Source: Eublepharis macularius (taxonomy: Eukaryota; Chordata; Lepidosauria; Squamata; Eublepharidae). Taken from it: a stretch of DNA of 64,000 bases. Of this stretch, positions 12,901 to 22,410 are shown in pieces. The number at the start of each line of letters is the position of its first letter. Positions within the stretch are counted from its first letter, which is position 1. The notes beneath the pieces are model-generated. The model was not told the origin of the DNA, made no database searches, and was given only the letters and a program-made list of their open reading frames with translations. The stretch lies in assembly GCF_028583425.1 (NCBI RefSeq), contig NC_072799.1, positions 85,856,217 through 85,920,216 on the forward strand. Direction: 5' to 3'. The position numbers and the translations under genes are program-made.

Positions 12901-13673
12901 TCTGGAAATACGTTTGTGGAAAACCTGTCTTTTCGTCACCCCATTGCAACAAGGACTACGTGTGTGTAGGATGTGTAAACGGAGATTTGTATTGCTTTAG
13001 CCACTTCGGACAAAAGGTAAAAATAACCTCTCTTGTTTCTGATCTACAGAGAATGTACAGCAGCTGACATATTTTCTTTTGTCCTGTGTGAAACATTGTG
13101 AAATTACCAGTGGTGATTTTGTTCCATCAGGCTTTGCTTATATTTTATAAAATTAATTGTAAGGAGAGAGAAAAATTGATACTTTATGTCATCAGTTTGT
13201 TCCTAATGTTAAATAGATGTATGTTTTGGCAGCACTGCTGCCAAATGATATATTATCTTCTTAATTTTGTTTTGTAGGTTTGGCAGTTTTCCACTAATGG
13301 ACCAATTTTTTCATCTCCATGTATTTCAAGTTTTGTTAGAGAAGTATTCTTTGGCTCCCATGACCACTTTACTTACTGCTGTAATATGGAAGGTAATTTA
13401 ATGTGGAAATTTGAAGCCACATCAACTGTGTATGCAACACCATTTGTTTTCCATAGTCATGACTTGGAGGATAAAGCACTTCTGGCAGTAATATCTACAG
13501 ATGGCAGAATATGGATCTTGAATGCTAAAACTGGTGTGGTAGAAGGTTCAGGGAAACTTCCAGGAGAAGTGTTCTCTTCTCCTGTTGTATGGGGAACTAA
13601 GCTCGTTGTTGGCTGTAGAAATAACTATGTTTATTGCTTTGATTTATGTTTATCAAAAAACAAGACTGCCTAA
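752..13673 (+). CDS. AASDH: AASDH, beta-alanine-activating enzyme, 3' eleven coding exons (5' end outside window)
   Basis: Exons: 752-944, 2963-3204, 3518-3624, 3931-4103, 6011-6200, 7205-7323, 8426-9233, 10048-10211, 11342-11467, 12885-13016, 13278-13673. All junctions are GT/AG and all phases agree, giving 882 residues plus stop with no lesion. The family protein is about 1,100 residues, so roughly the first 215 are upstream. In order: adenylation-domain half with the motifs YGITEVS, RATGDFV and RKDNQIKRHGKRLN, the A10 lysine in SHGKID (fragment residue 303), a carrier domain with GGDSL (Ser366 of the fragment, codon 8498-8500, phosphopantetheine site), a poorly conserved linker, and a C-terminal PQQ-type beta-propeller from about residue 530. 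Family knowledge: AASDH (ACSF4) activates beta-alanine with ATP and loads it on its own carrier domain; the physiological acceptor is uncertain. Introns 3205-3517, 3625-3930 and 13017-13277 hold nothing recognisable. Confidence 0.97.
1374..1634 (+). mobile_element. palindromic hAT-like MITE, copy 1
   Basis: 261 bp from CAGGGCTTTTTTTTC to AAAAAAAGCCCTG. Flanking 8-mers CTCCTAAT and CTCCAATT are a decayed target duplication. The centre is an inverted pair of the GCCCCGCCCCCTGATCTCC module. It lies in an AASDH intron. Confidence 0.9.
2291..2394 (+). repeat. dispersed repeat, CAACAAGATTTTCAGG family
   Basis: Reads GTCCAGTAACATCTTAAAGA, CAACAAGATTTTCAGGATAT, CCCTTCATCAGATAC. The same family is seen at 12300 and, inverted, at 35655. 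Origin not identified. Confidence 0.65.
2963..3204 (+). CDS. AASDH: AASDH exon, adenylation domain A4-A5 region
   Basis: Acceptor AG at 2961-2962, donor GT at 3205. Reads ATPTLLRRFGAQ through LRVLALGGEAFPG to the A5-type motif NIYGITEVSCWA, which binds the adenylate. It leaves two bases of a codon at the 3' end. The open frame visible from 3014 is only part of the exon. Confidence 0.96.
3518..3624 (+). CDS. AASDH: AASDH exon, adenylation domain
   Basis: Acceptor AG at 3516-3517, donor GT at 3625. Reads FDSCVPLGTPLSGTRVEV and ends in EGQVFIG with one base carried over. It corresponds to the A6 region before the hinge. Confidence 0.95.
3931..4103 (+). CDS. AASDH: AASDH exon, A7-A8 motifs
   Basis: Acceptor AG at 3929-3930, donor GT at 4104. 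Contains RATGDFVRV (A7, ribose-binding Asp) and RKDNQIKRHGKRLNIEYVQQ (A8 hinge). Ends on a complete codon. Confidence 0.97.
4104..6010 (+). other. AASDH intron
   Basis: Holds a degenerate SINE at 4572-4795. 5450-5480 is C-rich. The 154-codon open frame at 5421-5885 shows no family similarity and is judged non-coding. Confidence 0.75.
4572..4795 (+). mobile_element. degenerate tRNA-derived SINE
   Basis: Shows GACTGGGGAGACCCAGATTT (decayed B box), CTCTGCCGCAGAGCTC, TCTTGGGCAAGTCTCTGTG and GGAGGAGGGGAGAATGACAT in the order of a common squamate tRNA-SINE. Confidence 0.6.
6011..6200 (+). CDS. AASDH: AASDH exon, C-terminal adenylation subdomain
   Basis: Acceptor AG at 6009-6010, donor GT at 6201. 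Runs from LAEGHGQVEACAVVW to DTLPLTSHG, with one base carried over. The catalytic A10 lysine is read from the next exon, so the A10 motif is split by the intron. Confidence 0.96.
6201..7204 (+). other. AASDH intron
   Basis: No recognisable repeat, exon or RNA. Confidence 0.7.
7205..7323 (+). CDS. AASDH: AASDH exon, A10 lysine and linker to carrier domain
   Basis: Acceptor AG at 7203-7204, donor GT at 7324. Begins with the rest of the Gly codon and the A10 lysine (GKIDVPELNK) and ends at LWERLQWFWK, the first helix of the carrier domain. Confidence 0.95.
7324..8425 (+). other. AASDH intron
   Basis: Contains the reverse degenerate SINE at about 8190-8390; otherwise nothing recognised. Confidence 0.7.
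8190..8390 (-). mobile_element. degenerate tRNA-derived SINE (reverse)
   Basis: Reverse orientation of the same kind of SINE: GAGTTAGGTTAGGCTGAGAA, TTGGCCCAAGATCAACCAGT, CACACACTGGC near the end. Confidence 0.5.
8426..9233 (+). CDS. AASDH: AASDH exon, carrier domain, variable linker and start of propeller
   Basis: Acceptor AG at 8424-8425, donor GT at 9234. Starts SILNLPEE and carries LFLNSGGDSLKS, whose Ser (8498-8500) is the phosphopantetheine attachment site. A long polar linker follows, with a basic patch SMKRKRRDCS. The first propeller blade is LHVRWKSDLGKCVDASPLVV. This is the longest AASDH exon and the least conserved part of the family. Confidence 0.97.
9234..10047 (+). other. AASDH intron
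   Basis: Nothing recognised apart from a GC-rich stretch at about 9640-9760 whose open frames look accidental. Confidence 0.7.
10048..10211 (+). CDS. AASDH: AASDH exon, beta-propeller
   Basis: Acceptor AG at 10046-10047, donor GT at 10212. Encodes CYNGLVYVLRNSNGEIHW and IGSHDQHVYALDIY, two PQQ-like blade motifs. Confidence 0.96.
10253..10661 (+). mobile_element. CR1 LINE 3' fragment (old)
   Basis: Starts TTAGGAAGAACTTCCTGAC and ends TTCCAACCCTATGATTCTAT, the CR1 3' end with its ATTCTATG octamer. Diverged; inside an AASDH intron. Confidence 0.85.
10945..11160 (+). mobile_element. tRNA-derived SINE
   Basis: Box A-like TCATAGTGGTTAAGTG and box B GGTTCAAATCC, then GTAGCCTTGGGTAAGCCAC and an ATT-rich tail. 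In the intron just before AASDH exon 11342-11467. Confidence 0.65.
11342..11467 (+). CDS. AASDH: AASDH exon, beta-propeller
   Basis: Acceptor AG at 11340-11341, donor GT at 11468; 42 complete codons. Reads KEECVWKLHSEAGAVFSSP to ATLGGLLLAVNP. It sits in a different frame from the longer open frame that covers the same stretch, and the splice phases fix the choice. Confidence 0.94.
12300..12384 (+). repeat. dispersed repeat, CAACAAGATTTTCAGG family
   Basis: Reads CCAGCAGCACCTTAGAGACC, AACAAGATTTTCAGAGTGTA, GCTCCCTTCTTCAGAC. Confidence 0.65.
12444..12529. repeat. 43-bp tandem duplication
   Basis: Two identical adjacent 43-bp units (12444-12486, 12487-12529) beginning GGGAGGGCTTCAGGCTG. Confidence 0.95.
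12885..13016 (+). CDS. AASDH: AASDH exon, beta-propeller
   Basis: Acceptor AG at 12883-12884, donor GT at 13017; 44 complete codons from VMGNTIWKYVCGKPVFSSP to YCFSHFGQK. It is too short to appear as a long open frame and was found from blade similarity plus splice sites. Confidence 0.94.
13278..13673 (+). CDS. AASDH: AASDH terminal coding exon
   Basis: Acceptor AG at 13276-13277; stop TAA at 13671-13673. Encodes the last blades (WQFSTNGPIFSSP, FGSHDHFTYCCNMEG, LPGEVFSSPVVWG, VGCRNNYVYCFDL) and a short tail. Confidence 0.97.
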   Translation, partial: VWQFSTNGPIFSSPCISSFVREVFFGSHDHFTYCCNMEGNLMWKFEATSTVYATPFVFHSHDLEDKALLAVISTDGRIWILNAKTGVVEGSGKLPGEVFSSPVVWGTKLVVGCRNNYVYCFDLCLSKNKTA

Positions 13674-14701
13674 AATTTGCAGGGGACAATTGCCCTTTCA
13701 GACTGTTTTTTCTCTATGTTTGAGCTTCAGTTATTCAAACACAGAACATGCTGTTGTGTTTAGAAAAGTAAATACAGATAGCAGCATCGAAGCAAAGGTT
13801 TTATTATCAGTCGAAACAAACAATATGATCTACATATCTTTTTATCCTGGGTGCTTAGAATTAAATGGCCATCAAGTTGTTTGTGCCTGTTATGTAGATC
13901 CTTGTGAATCCTTCACAAAGCATATTAAACATCATTATCACTAGCTAATATGTATTAGCTAATTAAGAGCATAATCTGTATGTACTGTGTTAGTTGCCAA
14001 AATATATTCACTAACACACTTTCAAAGCTGGAATATAATTTTTCTAGACAAATGGTTAAAACTAATGTGATGCTGAATTAACTAATCCATAATCACTTGG
14101 TTGCAGCAAAAATGGTTTGGGCTTGTTACTGAGAAGTGGCATCAACTCCCAAAAGTAAACCGATATCTTTCCCAGATATTTGATCTATTCATTTCAGTAA
14201 CTTCAGGCGAAGAATTCTTGTAATCATGAGAGTTTATATAAACAATAAATTAAAATAGAAATATTTAAGATATTTTGATAGTTCCAAATATTAGGTAGAA
14301 ATCTCTGCCTGCCTATGTAATTTGGGGTTTTTTTCCTATATCGCTTGTTTTACTAATGGCATATTTATGGCTTGTTGAAGAATTGTGCACATTGCACGTA
14401 TGAACTTTTAAAGGTAACATCTACCTCCCAAAGTGTTTGTCAGTATTACTTGCTGAACAGGATCTCAATCTTGGCATTTGACATTTGTGGGCTGAGTTAA
14501 TGAGTGGATGTCATAACGTTCAACTGATATTTTTCCAGATTAAATAAAATAATTTAATATTGTTTGTTAGTACAGAAATATGTTGCACTGTAATTTTTCA
14601 CATATTGCTGATAAGCGAAGATGAAGTTGCAAGTCTTGATTAAAATATCCCTGTCATCACTATGATCTTTTTATAGAAATGAATGAATGAAAAAAAATAA
14701 A
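13674..14701 (+). other. AASDH: AASDH 3' UTR (extent inferred)
   Basis: AT-rich, non-repetitive sequence follows the stop codon without another splice-like exon. Candidate AATAAA signals on this strand are at 14244-14249, 14543-14548 and 14696-14701. Which one is used cannot be told from sequence. Confidence 0.6.
14543..14548 (+). terminator. candidate poly(A) signal for AASDH
   Basis: Canonical AATAAA about 870 bases after the AASDH stop codon. Earlier (14244-14249) and later (14696-14701) alternatives exist. Confidence 0.4.
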
Positions 14702-14740
14702 AAGAACTTCCATGGCTTTATAAACACTTGCAAGATTTTT

Positions 14741-14746
14741 TTTATT
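14741..14746 (-). terminator. candidate poly(A) signal for CRACD
   Basis: TTTATT on + reads AATAAA on the - strand, 4.1 kb downstream of the CRACD stop and within 200 bases of the AASDH candidate at 14543. Confidence 0.35.
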
Positions 14747-16991
14747 GAAATAGAACAAATTTTCAGTGATGGCCCATTTACATTGAAATCTGACAATCAA
14801 AAACTGAAAATAGAAATTGCACTAACATATCCCTTAGACATAGGTAATTTTACTCAGGTTTTATTGTTGGTAAAAACACATAATTAGATTCCTGTAGCAA
14901 TTCAGGCCTTCCTTATAAGGTAAACCTGATACTTTTAACAAAAAGACAATGAATACATACATCTGATAACTTTCAGCAGATTATAATTTAAATAGGAATT
15001 TAAATGACATTAGTATAAGAAACTTTTAAAGGTAACATCTACCTTTAGCACTTTAAAGCACTTTAAAACATTTGAAAAATTAAAAAAGTACACAAAACAA
15101 AACCCCACAATTATATATTTGTTTATAATTTTTACACCACTATATAAACAATAGAGGTTAATCATCCATAACCTCAGCAATAATATTTAGGCCACAATCC
15201 AGAAAAAGTTAGTGATTCCTAATTCCTGTTGAAATCAGTAGGCTAACATAGTTGTGTTACTACTCTTAAACTCCACAACGGGATTTGAGTGGGATTAATT
15301 TTCTCCAGATGAAGAACTTTGTGTATAGGTCGTCATTCCCCCCTCCCCAAATTGAGGCCATATTCTACATAGTGGTTGGATCAGTTTTTAAAGCGTTTCA
15401 ATAAAGCGTTTCAGCAGTTTGTTCATTAGGAAAGGCTACAACAAAGCTAAAGCAAATTAACACTTCATTGGTATTTAGTGCAAAATTTCAGGTTGACTGC
15501 ATTGACTAACAATGATGCAAATACGGGCTTTTAGAAACGTTTCCAAACAAATATTGTACATACTGTGGCTCTGATCTATGAGTGGAAACGAGTTTCTCTG
15601 GCCATAATTATAAAAAGGAGCTCTACAGATCCCCAGGTGTACTATCTGGGGTCCTCCCACTTAACCAGTACGGACACTTCTGATACACTCATGACTCCTT
15701 AGGCAGGGTGAATGCAAAGTAGGTTCTCAGCACAGCCCCGATGCACCATCTGCCCAACAAATGATCAGTTCTATCAGTACGGGTAAAATTGCTATTAGCT
15801 AAACTGGTGGGAGGGATGCAAGAAGGGGCTGTGCTAAAGCTGTGCTCCTGGTTCCCTAGATTGGGGTCTCTGAATACAATTTCCAATACACTAGATACCC
15901 TCATGCTTAAAAACACTTTGCCTTTGAAGCATTAGAACTATTTACTAAATACGCTGTGCGCTAACTGTGCCTAGAATTATTTTGGTGGGTCTTTTCCCTT
16001 TCATCATGCAAATAGCACCTACTTTTCCTTGTAAATCTTTTCTAAAAATTACGTTTCTTCTTTTTATTATCCCATCCATCTTAATAACTCCCCTTCCCTT
16101 TTCCCAACTCTGCTTTCCCATTTCCAAATGAAAAAAAATCTTAGAACTGAATCATAGGAAATTTAAGAGTTGAAATTGCAAGTTAGAGGTTTGAGTCTAT
16201 CTACAATTAAGTGCACAAAATTTAAAAAATATTTCGATACCAACGCCAAGAGGCTTTTCCGCCAATCAAAGCAGGTTGATAATTTGTTTGCATCCCTCCT
16301 CTTCTGAGTGTTGCTGTCCCAGTTCTAATAAGCACACTTCCCATTGTCCGTGGCTCATATATCTCTTGGATAATGGAGTGTTATTGGGTTGTGGATGACC
16401 ACATAATTGAAATCCACAAAGGTTTATTTTCCTGCTGCCACTTCACACAGGAAAACACAAACTGTGCTTTTGTCTTCCACCTCCCTACAATGAAGTTGGA
16501 GATGGAATGATCACATGGGTTGAATGAAAGGGCCTGGCATAAACCCAACGTTACATTGGCTGGGAAGTTCCCCACTTGACATGTAAGTAATGTGCTATTT
16601 TCACGCTCCTCATCAACACCAGTCTCAGGGAATCCTAAAAGCAGGATTTGCCCTGCTGTATTATTCCTTCCTGAAATCAGCACTATTCTTTTCTGAAACC
16701 AGTGAATCTTTGGGGATGTTTATGGCTTGAATTAACACAAAAAACCAAAAAAATAGCTGCATAATCCTTGGTGTAGCTGCACAACCAGTGAACCTAGTGG
16801 GCTCTTGAACACCATCACAGATGACTTTTGAATGATGGCTGTTTGTTATCAGCGTTTGCCCATCTTACCAGTGCCTGTACTTTGCAGCGGAACTTCAAGT
16901 CTCACACAGTTCCCTGTATCAGCTGCAGAATTCTCCCTCATTCTAACAAAAGGAAAGTAACATTGTTGAATGAGCAGCTTGGTCTCTCTGA

Positions 16992-17245
16992 TGAGCCACT
17001 TTGGTGTAGTGGTTAGGAGCGGCAGGACTCTGATCTGGAGAACCGGGTTCGATTCCCCGCTCCTCCCCTTGAAGCCAGCTGGGTGACCTTGGTTCAGTCA
17101 CAGCTCTCTCGGAGCTCTCTCAGCCCCACCCATCTCTCAGGGTGTTTTGTTGTGGGGATAATAATAATATACTTCATAAACCCCTCTGAGTGGGTGTTAA
17201 GTTGTCCTGAAAGGCGGTATATAAATCAAATGTTGTTGTTGTTAT
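16992..17245 (+). mobile_element. tRNA-derived SINE, full length
   Basis: Box A TGGTGTAGTGG and box B GGTTCGATTCC are intact. Body ends GGCGGTATATAAATCAAATG with a (TTG)n tail. It lies in the CRACD 3' UTR region, antisense to that gene. Confidence 0.85.
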
Positions 17246-18835
17246 CATATGGGGAATTGTGCAGCTCACTCCACAAACAAATTAAGACAAAATTCTATTT
17301 AAACCTGTCAATGAGGCTAATCTGAGTTTACTGCTTTGTGGACCTTTTAAATGATCATTCAGGTATGTGATACAATTTTAAAATCTGCAGCCATAGTCTT
17401 CCACAGTTTAAAAATAAAGGGAAGAAAGACTTTAAACATGAGACTGCCTTTGCCATAAAAAAAATTGCTTCTGCAATCTGAAAAATTATTTTGCTTATTG
17501 TACCAGTATGTAAGTACTGAGAATGTAACAGCAGCGACGATGTTTCAAAACATGTTATCAACAACAGCGCTGCAGTGACGTTTTGCTGGCGTCACAATTA
17601 ATTATGCTGGCACATGTGTTGAGGTCCAAAGTACTAACTAAATACCAAAGACAGACTTATTTTCCTGAAAATAGGTAGAGTATTTAGGCCCATAATGAAA
17701 TTTAAACAATCTCAATTTTAAAAAAAAATTACTCAGATGCCTGTTTTCATGAATCGACTATATTTCACCTTTCCATGCTGATCTGCCGTATTGGAGCTGT
17801 TATTCAGTCTATCAGGTTGATATCTAACATTTAAATTACACATCATTTGCAAGATTAGAGGACTTGCCATGACATGTACTTTTAATGCTCTGTTGCTGCT
17901 TTTTTCTCTCTGTGTGATGCCCCTCACCACTGAGAGAGTGAGGTGTAGCAAGGCACCCCACATTACTGCAGCAATCCGCTTCTGCCAGTAAAATCTTGCA
18001 ATGCAATTTGCATGTGTGCTTCCGCTTGGTGTGGAGAGCCACACGGGAAGGCAGTAGGAAAATACACATTTGATATTTCCAGATTTATCATCTTAATTGT
18101 TATGTTTGGACTCCTCCTGTTAGAAATTGCTGATTGAGGCAAGACTTGCAAATAATCAGTCTTCCTTAAAAATCATACTATTTGTGAAAACATCAAAACA
18201 GGATCTTATTATAGGACAGCTAACCTGCTACTTGCACTAGGAGAAACTCCTAGATTACAAACCTCTGTACAGAAGAACTGGGCATATTCGTGCTTTTATA
18301 GGTCTTGTCATCATCACTAGGTTGGTTACAACATTAATAAAAGCTAACAATTGTTTACTTTGATTACTACTAAGACAGGAATGGAACTTCCCAAATCCTG
18401 TACCTGAGTAGACATTTTTTAAAATTTCAAAATAAATAGCATTACATTCTCAATTGAAAATTGGAAACATGCATCTTACATTCATTTTTTTTAATGGAAT
18501 CTCTACGTTGCATTAATATGTCCAAAGACAAGTAGAAATCCAAACGCCTAGAAGTGAAACTTCAGGAATATTAGAGCAGAAATTCTTAAAAGTGGTTCGA
18601 ACCTAAAACTTCCTGATATCTTTGAGAAAGATGAAACCTGCTTGTCTCTTCCCTAGATGCTCAAAGCAATAGATTGTATAATGTAGAGGAAATCTGTAGT
18701 GAGCCAGCAAAAATGGCAAACAGTGTTCGTATTCCTCCAGGATCTGCACTTAACGTTATTCAATGTGTCGTAGGAAAAGACTAATAAAAACTTGAGAGCA
18801 ATTAATAAATGACAGTAAAGAGAAAATAGCATAAT

Positions 18836-18996
18836 TTACTTAATTATTTGTGGACAGTCACTCCAGGCTTTTGCTTTCCTCTTGGCTAAAGCAAGCCAGG
18901 CAGGTTCTGTTGACACAGGATTAGCATCAGGGGTAGAGAATCTCTTTGCAACTTCTTTTGCCAAAGGTGATGAGGGAACAGAATCCGAAATTTCCA
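18836..18996 (-). CDS. CRACD: CRACD terminal coding exon
   Basis: Acceptor AG on the - strand at 18998-18997; stop TAA at 18838-18836. Reads [20 protein letters not shown] and ends with [16 protein letters not shown] plus PQIIK, the hallmark C-terminus of CRACD and its paralogue CRACDL. It is in none of the long open frames. Confidence 0.96.
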
Positions 18997-21900
18997 CTGT
19001 TTAAGAATGGAGGAAAAGAGAAAAAAATCCATCAGTGTAAATCTATCTATAGTTAACTACATAGTTTTACAGGCATGTGCTGAGTAACTTTTTCATTGGG
19101 GAGTGAAGGAAGTTGAAGATGACAAAATTCATGCATTTCAAAGTTCTGCTATGGGATAGATTTAAGATTACATTGCAAAATAACAGCATATAGTTACAAC
19201 AGGATATAACACAAGCTGTTTTCATATAACACAAGCTGTTTTCATGAAGCAGGTTAATGTTCAGTTTCTGGAATCTCTAAAGGATCTCAGTAAGATAGAG
19301 CTGAGTGTTATCTGCATATTGGTGACAACCCAGCTGAAATCTCTGGATAACCTCACCCAACGGTTTCCTGTAGATGTTAAGAGTATAGGGGATTAGATGG
19401 AATCTTGCAGAACCCAACAGGCTAAAGGCTAAGGGGCTGAGCAGCAATGCCCCAGCACCACCCGAAACCTAGCTTCCAGCTAGAGCTGGAACCACTGCAG
19501 AAGGGTGCCTTCCAATCCCCACCTGGAAAGGCAGTCCAGAAGGATACCATGAGTATCAAAAACCGCTGAGAGGTCCAGGAGACTCAACAGAGTTGCGCTT
19601 CCTCTGTCCATTACCTGGCACAGGTCACCCACCAGGGCAGCCAAGGATGTTTCCGTCCCATAACAGGCCCAAAACCTGATTGGAAAGGATCTAAACGATT
19701 CACATCATCTATGAAAGCCTGCAGCTGTCCAGCCCCCACCCATTCAATCACCTTGCTCAGAAGTGGAACATTTGAGAAGGGAAGAAATGGTTTGAGAATA
19801 AAATACTTTGAGAAGATAAGAAACCCACTTGCTAAAGCCAGAATGTTGTTCTCCACTGAACATTCAATCCCACACAGAGCTCCCACACCAACCCCTTGCC
19901 ATTGGCTCGGAAAACCATCCAAAACCTTGAAAAACAAATCTTTAAAAGCTTCCAGGGGACAGACTGTGCTTTTGTTTGTTTGTCTGTTTGCTTGTTTGTT
20001 TGTTTGTTTGTTTGTTTGTTTGTTTGTTTGTTTGTTTGTTTGTTTGTTTGTTTGTTTGTTTGTTGAAACTCTGGTTATTCTTGCCTTTCTATGACCCATT
20101 TTTTTTCTTTTTACCAGTAGGAATTCTCTAAGCCTACAGAAGCTGACCTTTGAACACTGGAAAGATTGGTAGACTTCAAAGGCTTTGCAGTTGGGCTAAA
20201 ATTTCTATTTTCTCTCTGCACCAATTAGTTATACTTTAGATGCAAACATTCCAAAATATGGATTTTGAAACAACATTCAGTGTCTAACCTTATGTATATC
20301 AAAAATAAGGTTATATGTGACAAATCCCAGTTTACGTTTTAAACAAAAATGAAGGCAAATGAATTAAAATAATTTTAACTTGGTTTGGTTTCTTTTAAAG
20401 TGAGAATGGATGCATGTTGCCAATGTATGGCGGGTTGGCATGGGAGCTCTGTGTGGGATTGAAAGTTCAGTGGAGAACAACATTCTGGCTTTAGCAGGTG
20501 GATTTCTTCTCAAAGTATTTTATTCTCAAACCATTTAATACTGTTAACACAAAGGACTAGTTACGTGGAAATTAAATTCTTAACCTTTAAAATACATATC
20601 AAGTTTCTGTGTGTATGTGCATGTGTTGATGCTGACTAAATATTTCATCACACTCTTTTAGAACATCTTTAGTTACTTTCTGAACTTTCTCGGAACTAAT
20701 ATACACCTTTCCTCCAGGAGTTCAGAGAAGCATACATAAGTCTCATCCCCTCCATTTTACCCTCACAGCAGGCTGAGAAAGAGTCTCTCTACACGAGACA
20801 CCACCTGTGAAGAACATGTGTTGGGAGATGCAATCTTAGCCAGGAAGGGTAGTTTTAAAAGACAGAGCCGGCGGCAAGGCAAAGGCTTTGCTATACGCTG
20901 GAGCTGTGTGAAGGGGCTGCGAAATGCCAGAAGGGAAACTTCATCCCATTATAACCTCTCCAGATCCAATGCCAAGTCTGGAAGGCAGCTCCAGCCAATT
21001 TCCATTCCTTGCTGCCTCTGGTTGTGATCCCACACAGTTTTAGACTGAGAGGTGAAACTGACATCTGCTCTGAGAGGGAGCAGGAAAGAGAGCTGCTGGT
21101 GAGGTGAGTTTTTTCTGTTGCCTTCCTTAACTACTGGGGGGAATTAACTGAGGTTACTGTGTGGGAGGATAGTGTTTGGGGGGGGTGTACAGAGCCTGCT
21201 GCAAAGTGGTGCCAGTTGGACATGGAATGAACTCATCCTCTCCTTCCCCTCCCCTTGCCCATTTATCCTTCTAGGCCCTGTGCGCCTAAATCCTAATGGT
21301 CTATCCTAGGGCGGGAATCTTGCCCTATAACTAACCTTGCTTTTCCCCTTTATGTCACTTCTGCCAATGCTGTTGTCTTGAGTGCACTGATACTGACGGA
21401 TCTCTAATAAAGAAACTTTAACTGGACTCCTGAAGTGTCTACAGTGAAGTAGCTGGGGATCTAACTGGCAGAGCCTGACATTATGCTGATGAATATATTG
21501 ATGAAAGCCTTCTGTGACTTGGACACAGCTATCCATTCCTAGCATAAAACTGGAATAACCATAACTGATACTTTAACTAATACAAATAACCATAACTGAT
21601 ACATTTAACTAACACAGAACCAATCTGCATTCAAAAGCAGTGGGAACCATAACAATGTCAACTTCAGTCAACAAAAGAATGAACTCAAAGCAACACACAC
21701 ACACATACATGCACAGCCCCACCCACCCCATGAAAAGAAAGCAGAATGAACTCAAAACAGCACACACACACAGCCCCACCCCTGAAAAGAGAGCAGAATG
21801 AAGTCAAAGCACACCCACACAGCACCTTCCCCCGTAAAAAGAATGAATTCAAAGCAGCACACATACACACACAGCCCCACCCGCCCCCGAATGAAAATAA

Positions 21901-22347
21901 AACAGAATGAACTCGAAGCAGCATACACATACTCAGAACCCCCTGAATGAAATGAAAGCAGAATGAGCTCAAAGCAGCACACACACACACACACACAGCC
22001 CCCCCCGAAAAGAAAGCAGAATGAACACAAAGCAGCACACACATACACAGAAACCCCTGAATGAAATGAAAGCAGAATGAATTCAAAGCAACTTAGCCTC
22101 CTCTGGAGAACCGGCCCCCGCAGCTCTGCTTGCGTTAGCTCTCTCTCACAGACACACTCACTCACTCAACTCACACACACACAGAGGCCTGAAAAGAAAG
22201 CAGAATTAACTCAAAGCAGCTTAACCTCCTCTGCAGAGCCCGTGCTGGACCCCAGCTTGCTCTCTCTCTCTCACAGAGGAATGAAAAGAAAGTATAATGA
22301 ACTCAAAGCAGCTTAGCCTCCTCTGCAGAGCCTGCGCTGGTCCCTTA

Positions 22348-22410
<63 letters not shown>

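Larger units (their letters stand above)
14741..18835 (-). other. CRACD: CRACD 3' UTR (extent inferred)
   Basis: About 4.1 kb of AT-rich sequence with no convincing exon on either strand lies between the CRACD stop codon and an AATAAA on the - strand at 14746-14741. A SINE sits inside it at about 16992-17245. A long 3' UTR would suit the gene, but the end is inferred only from the hexamer. Confidence 0.5.

Noticed and set aside
16992..17070. tRNA gene from good A and B boxes
   Set aside because: No cloverleaf can be formed and the sequence continues into a SINE body with a simple-repeat tail; three relatives are present.
19711..20094. 127-codon frame with a repeated LFVC tail
   Set aside because: Produced by the TTTG microsatellite.
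21685..22165. Cys/Val-rich open frames of 133 and 137 codons on the - strand
   Set aside because: They are translations of CA-rich minisatellite units.
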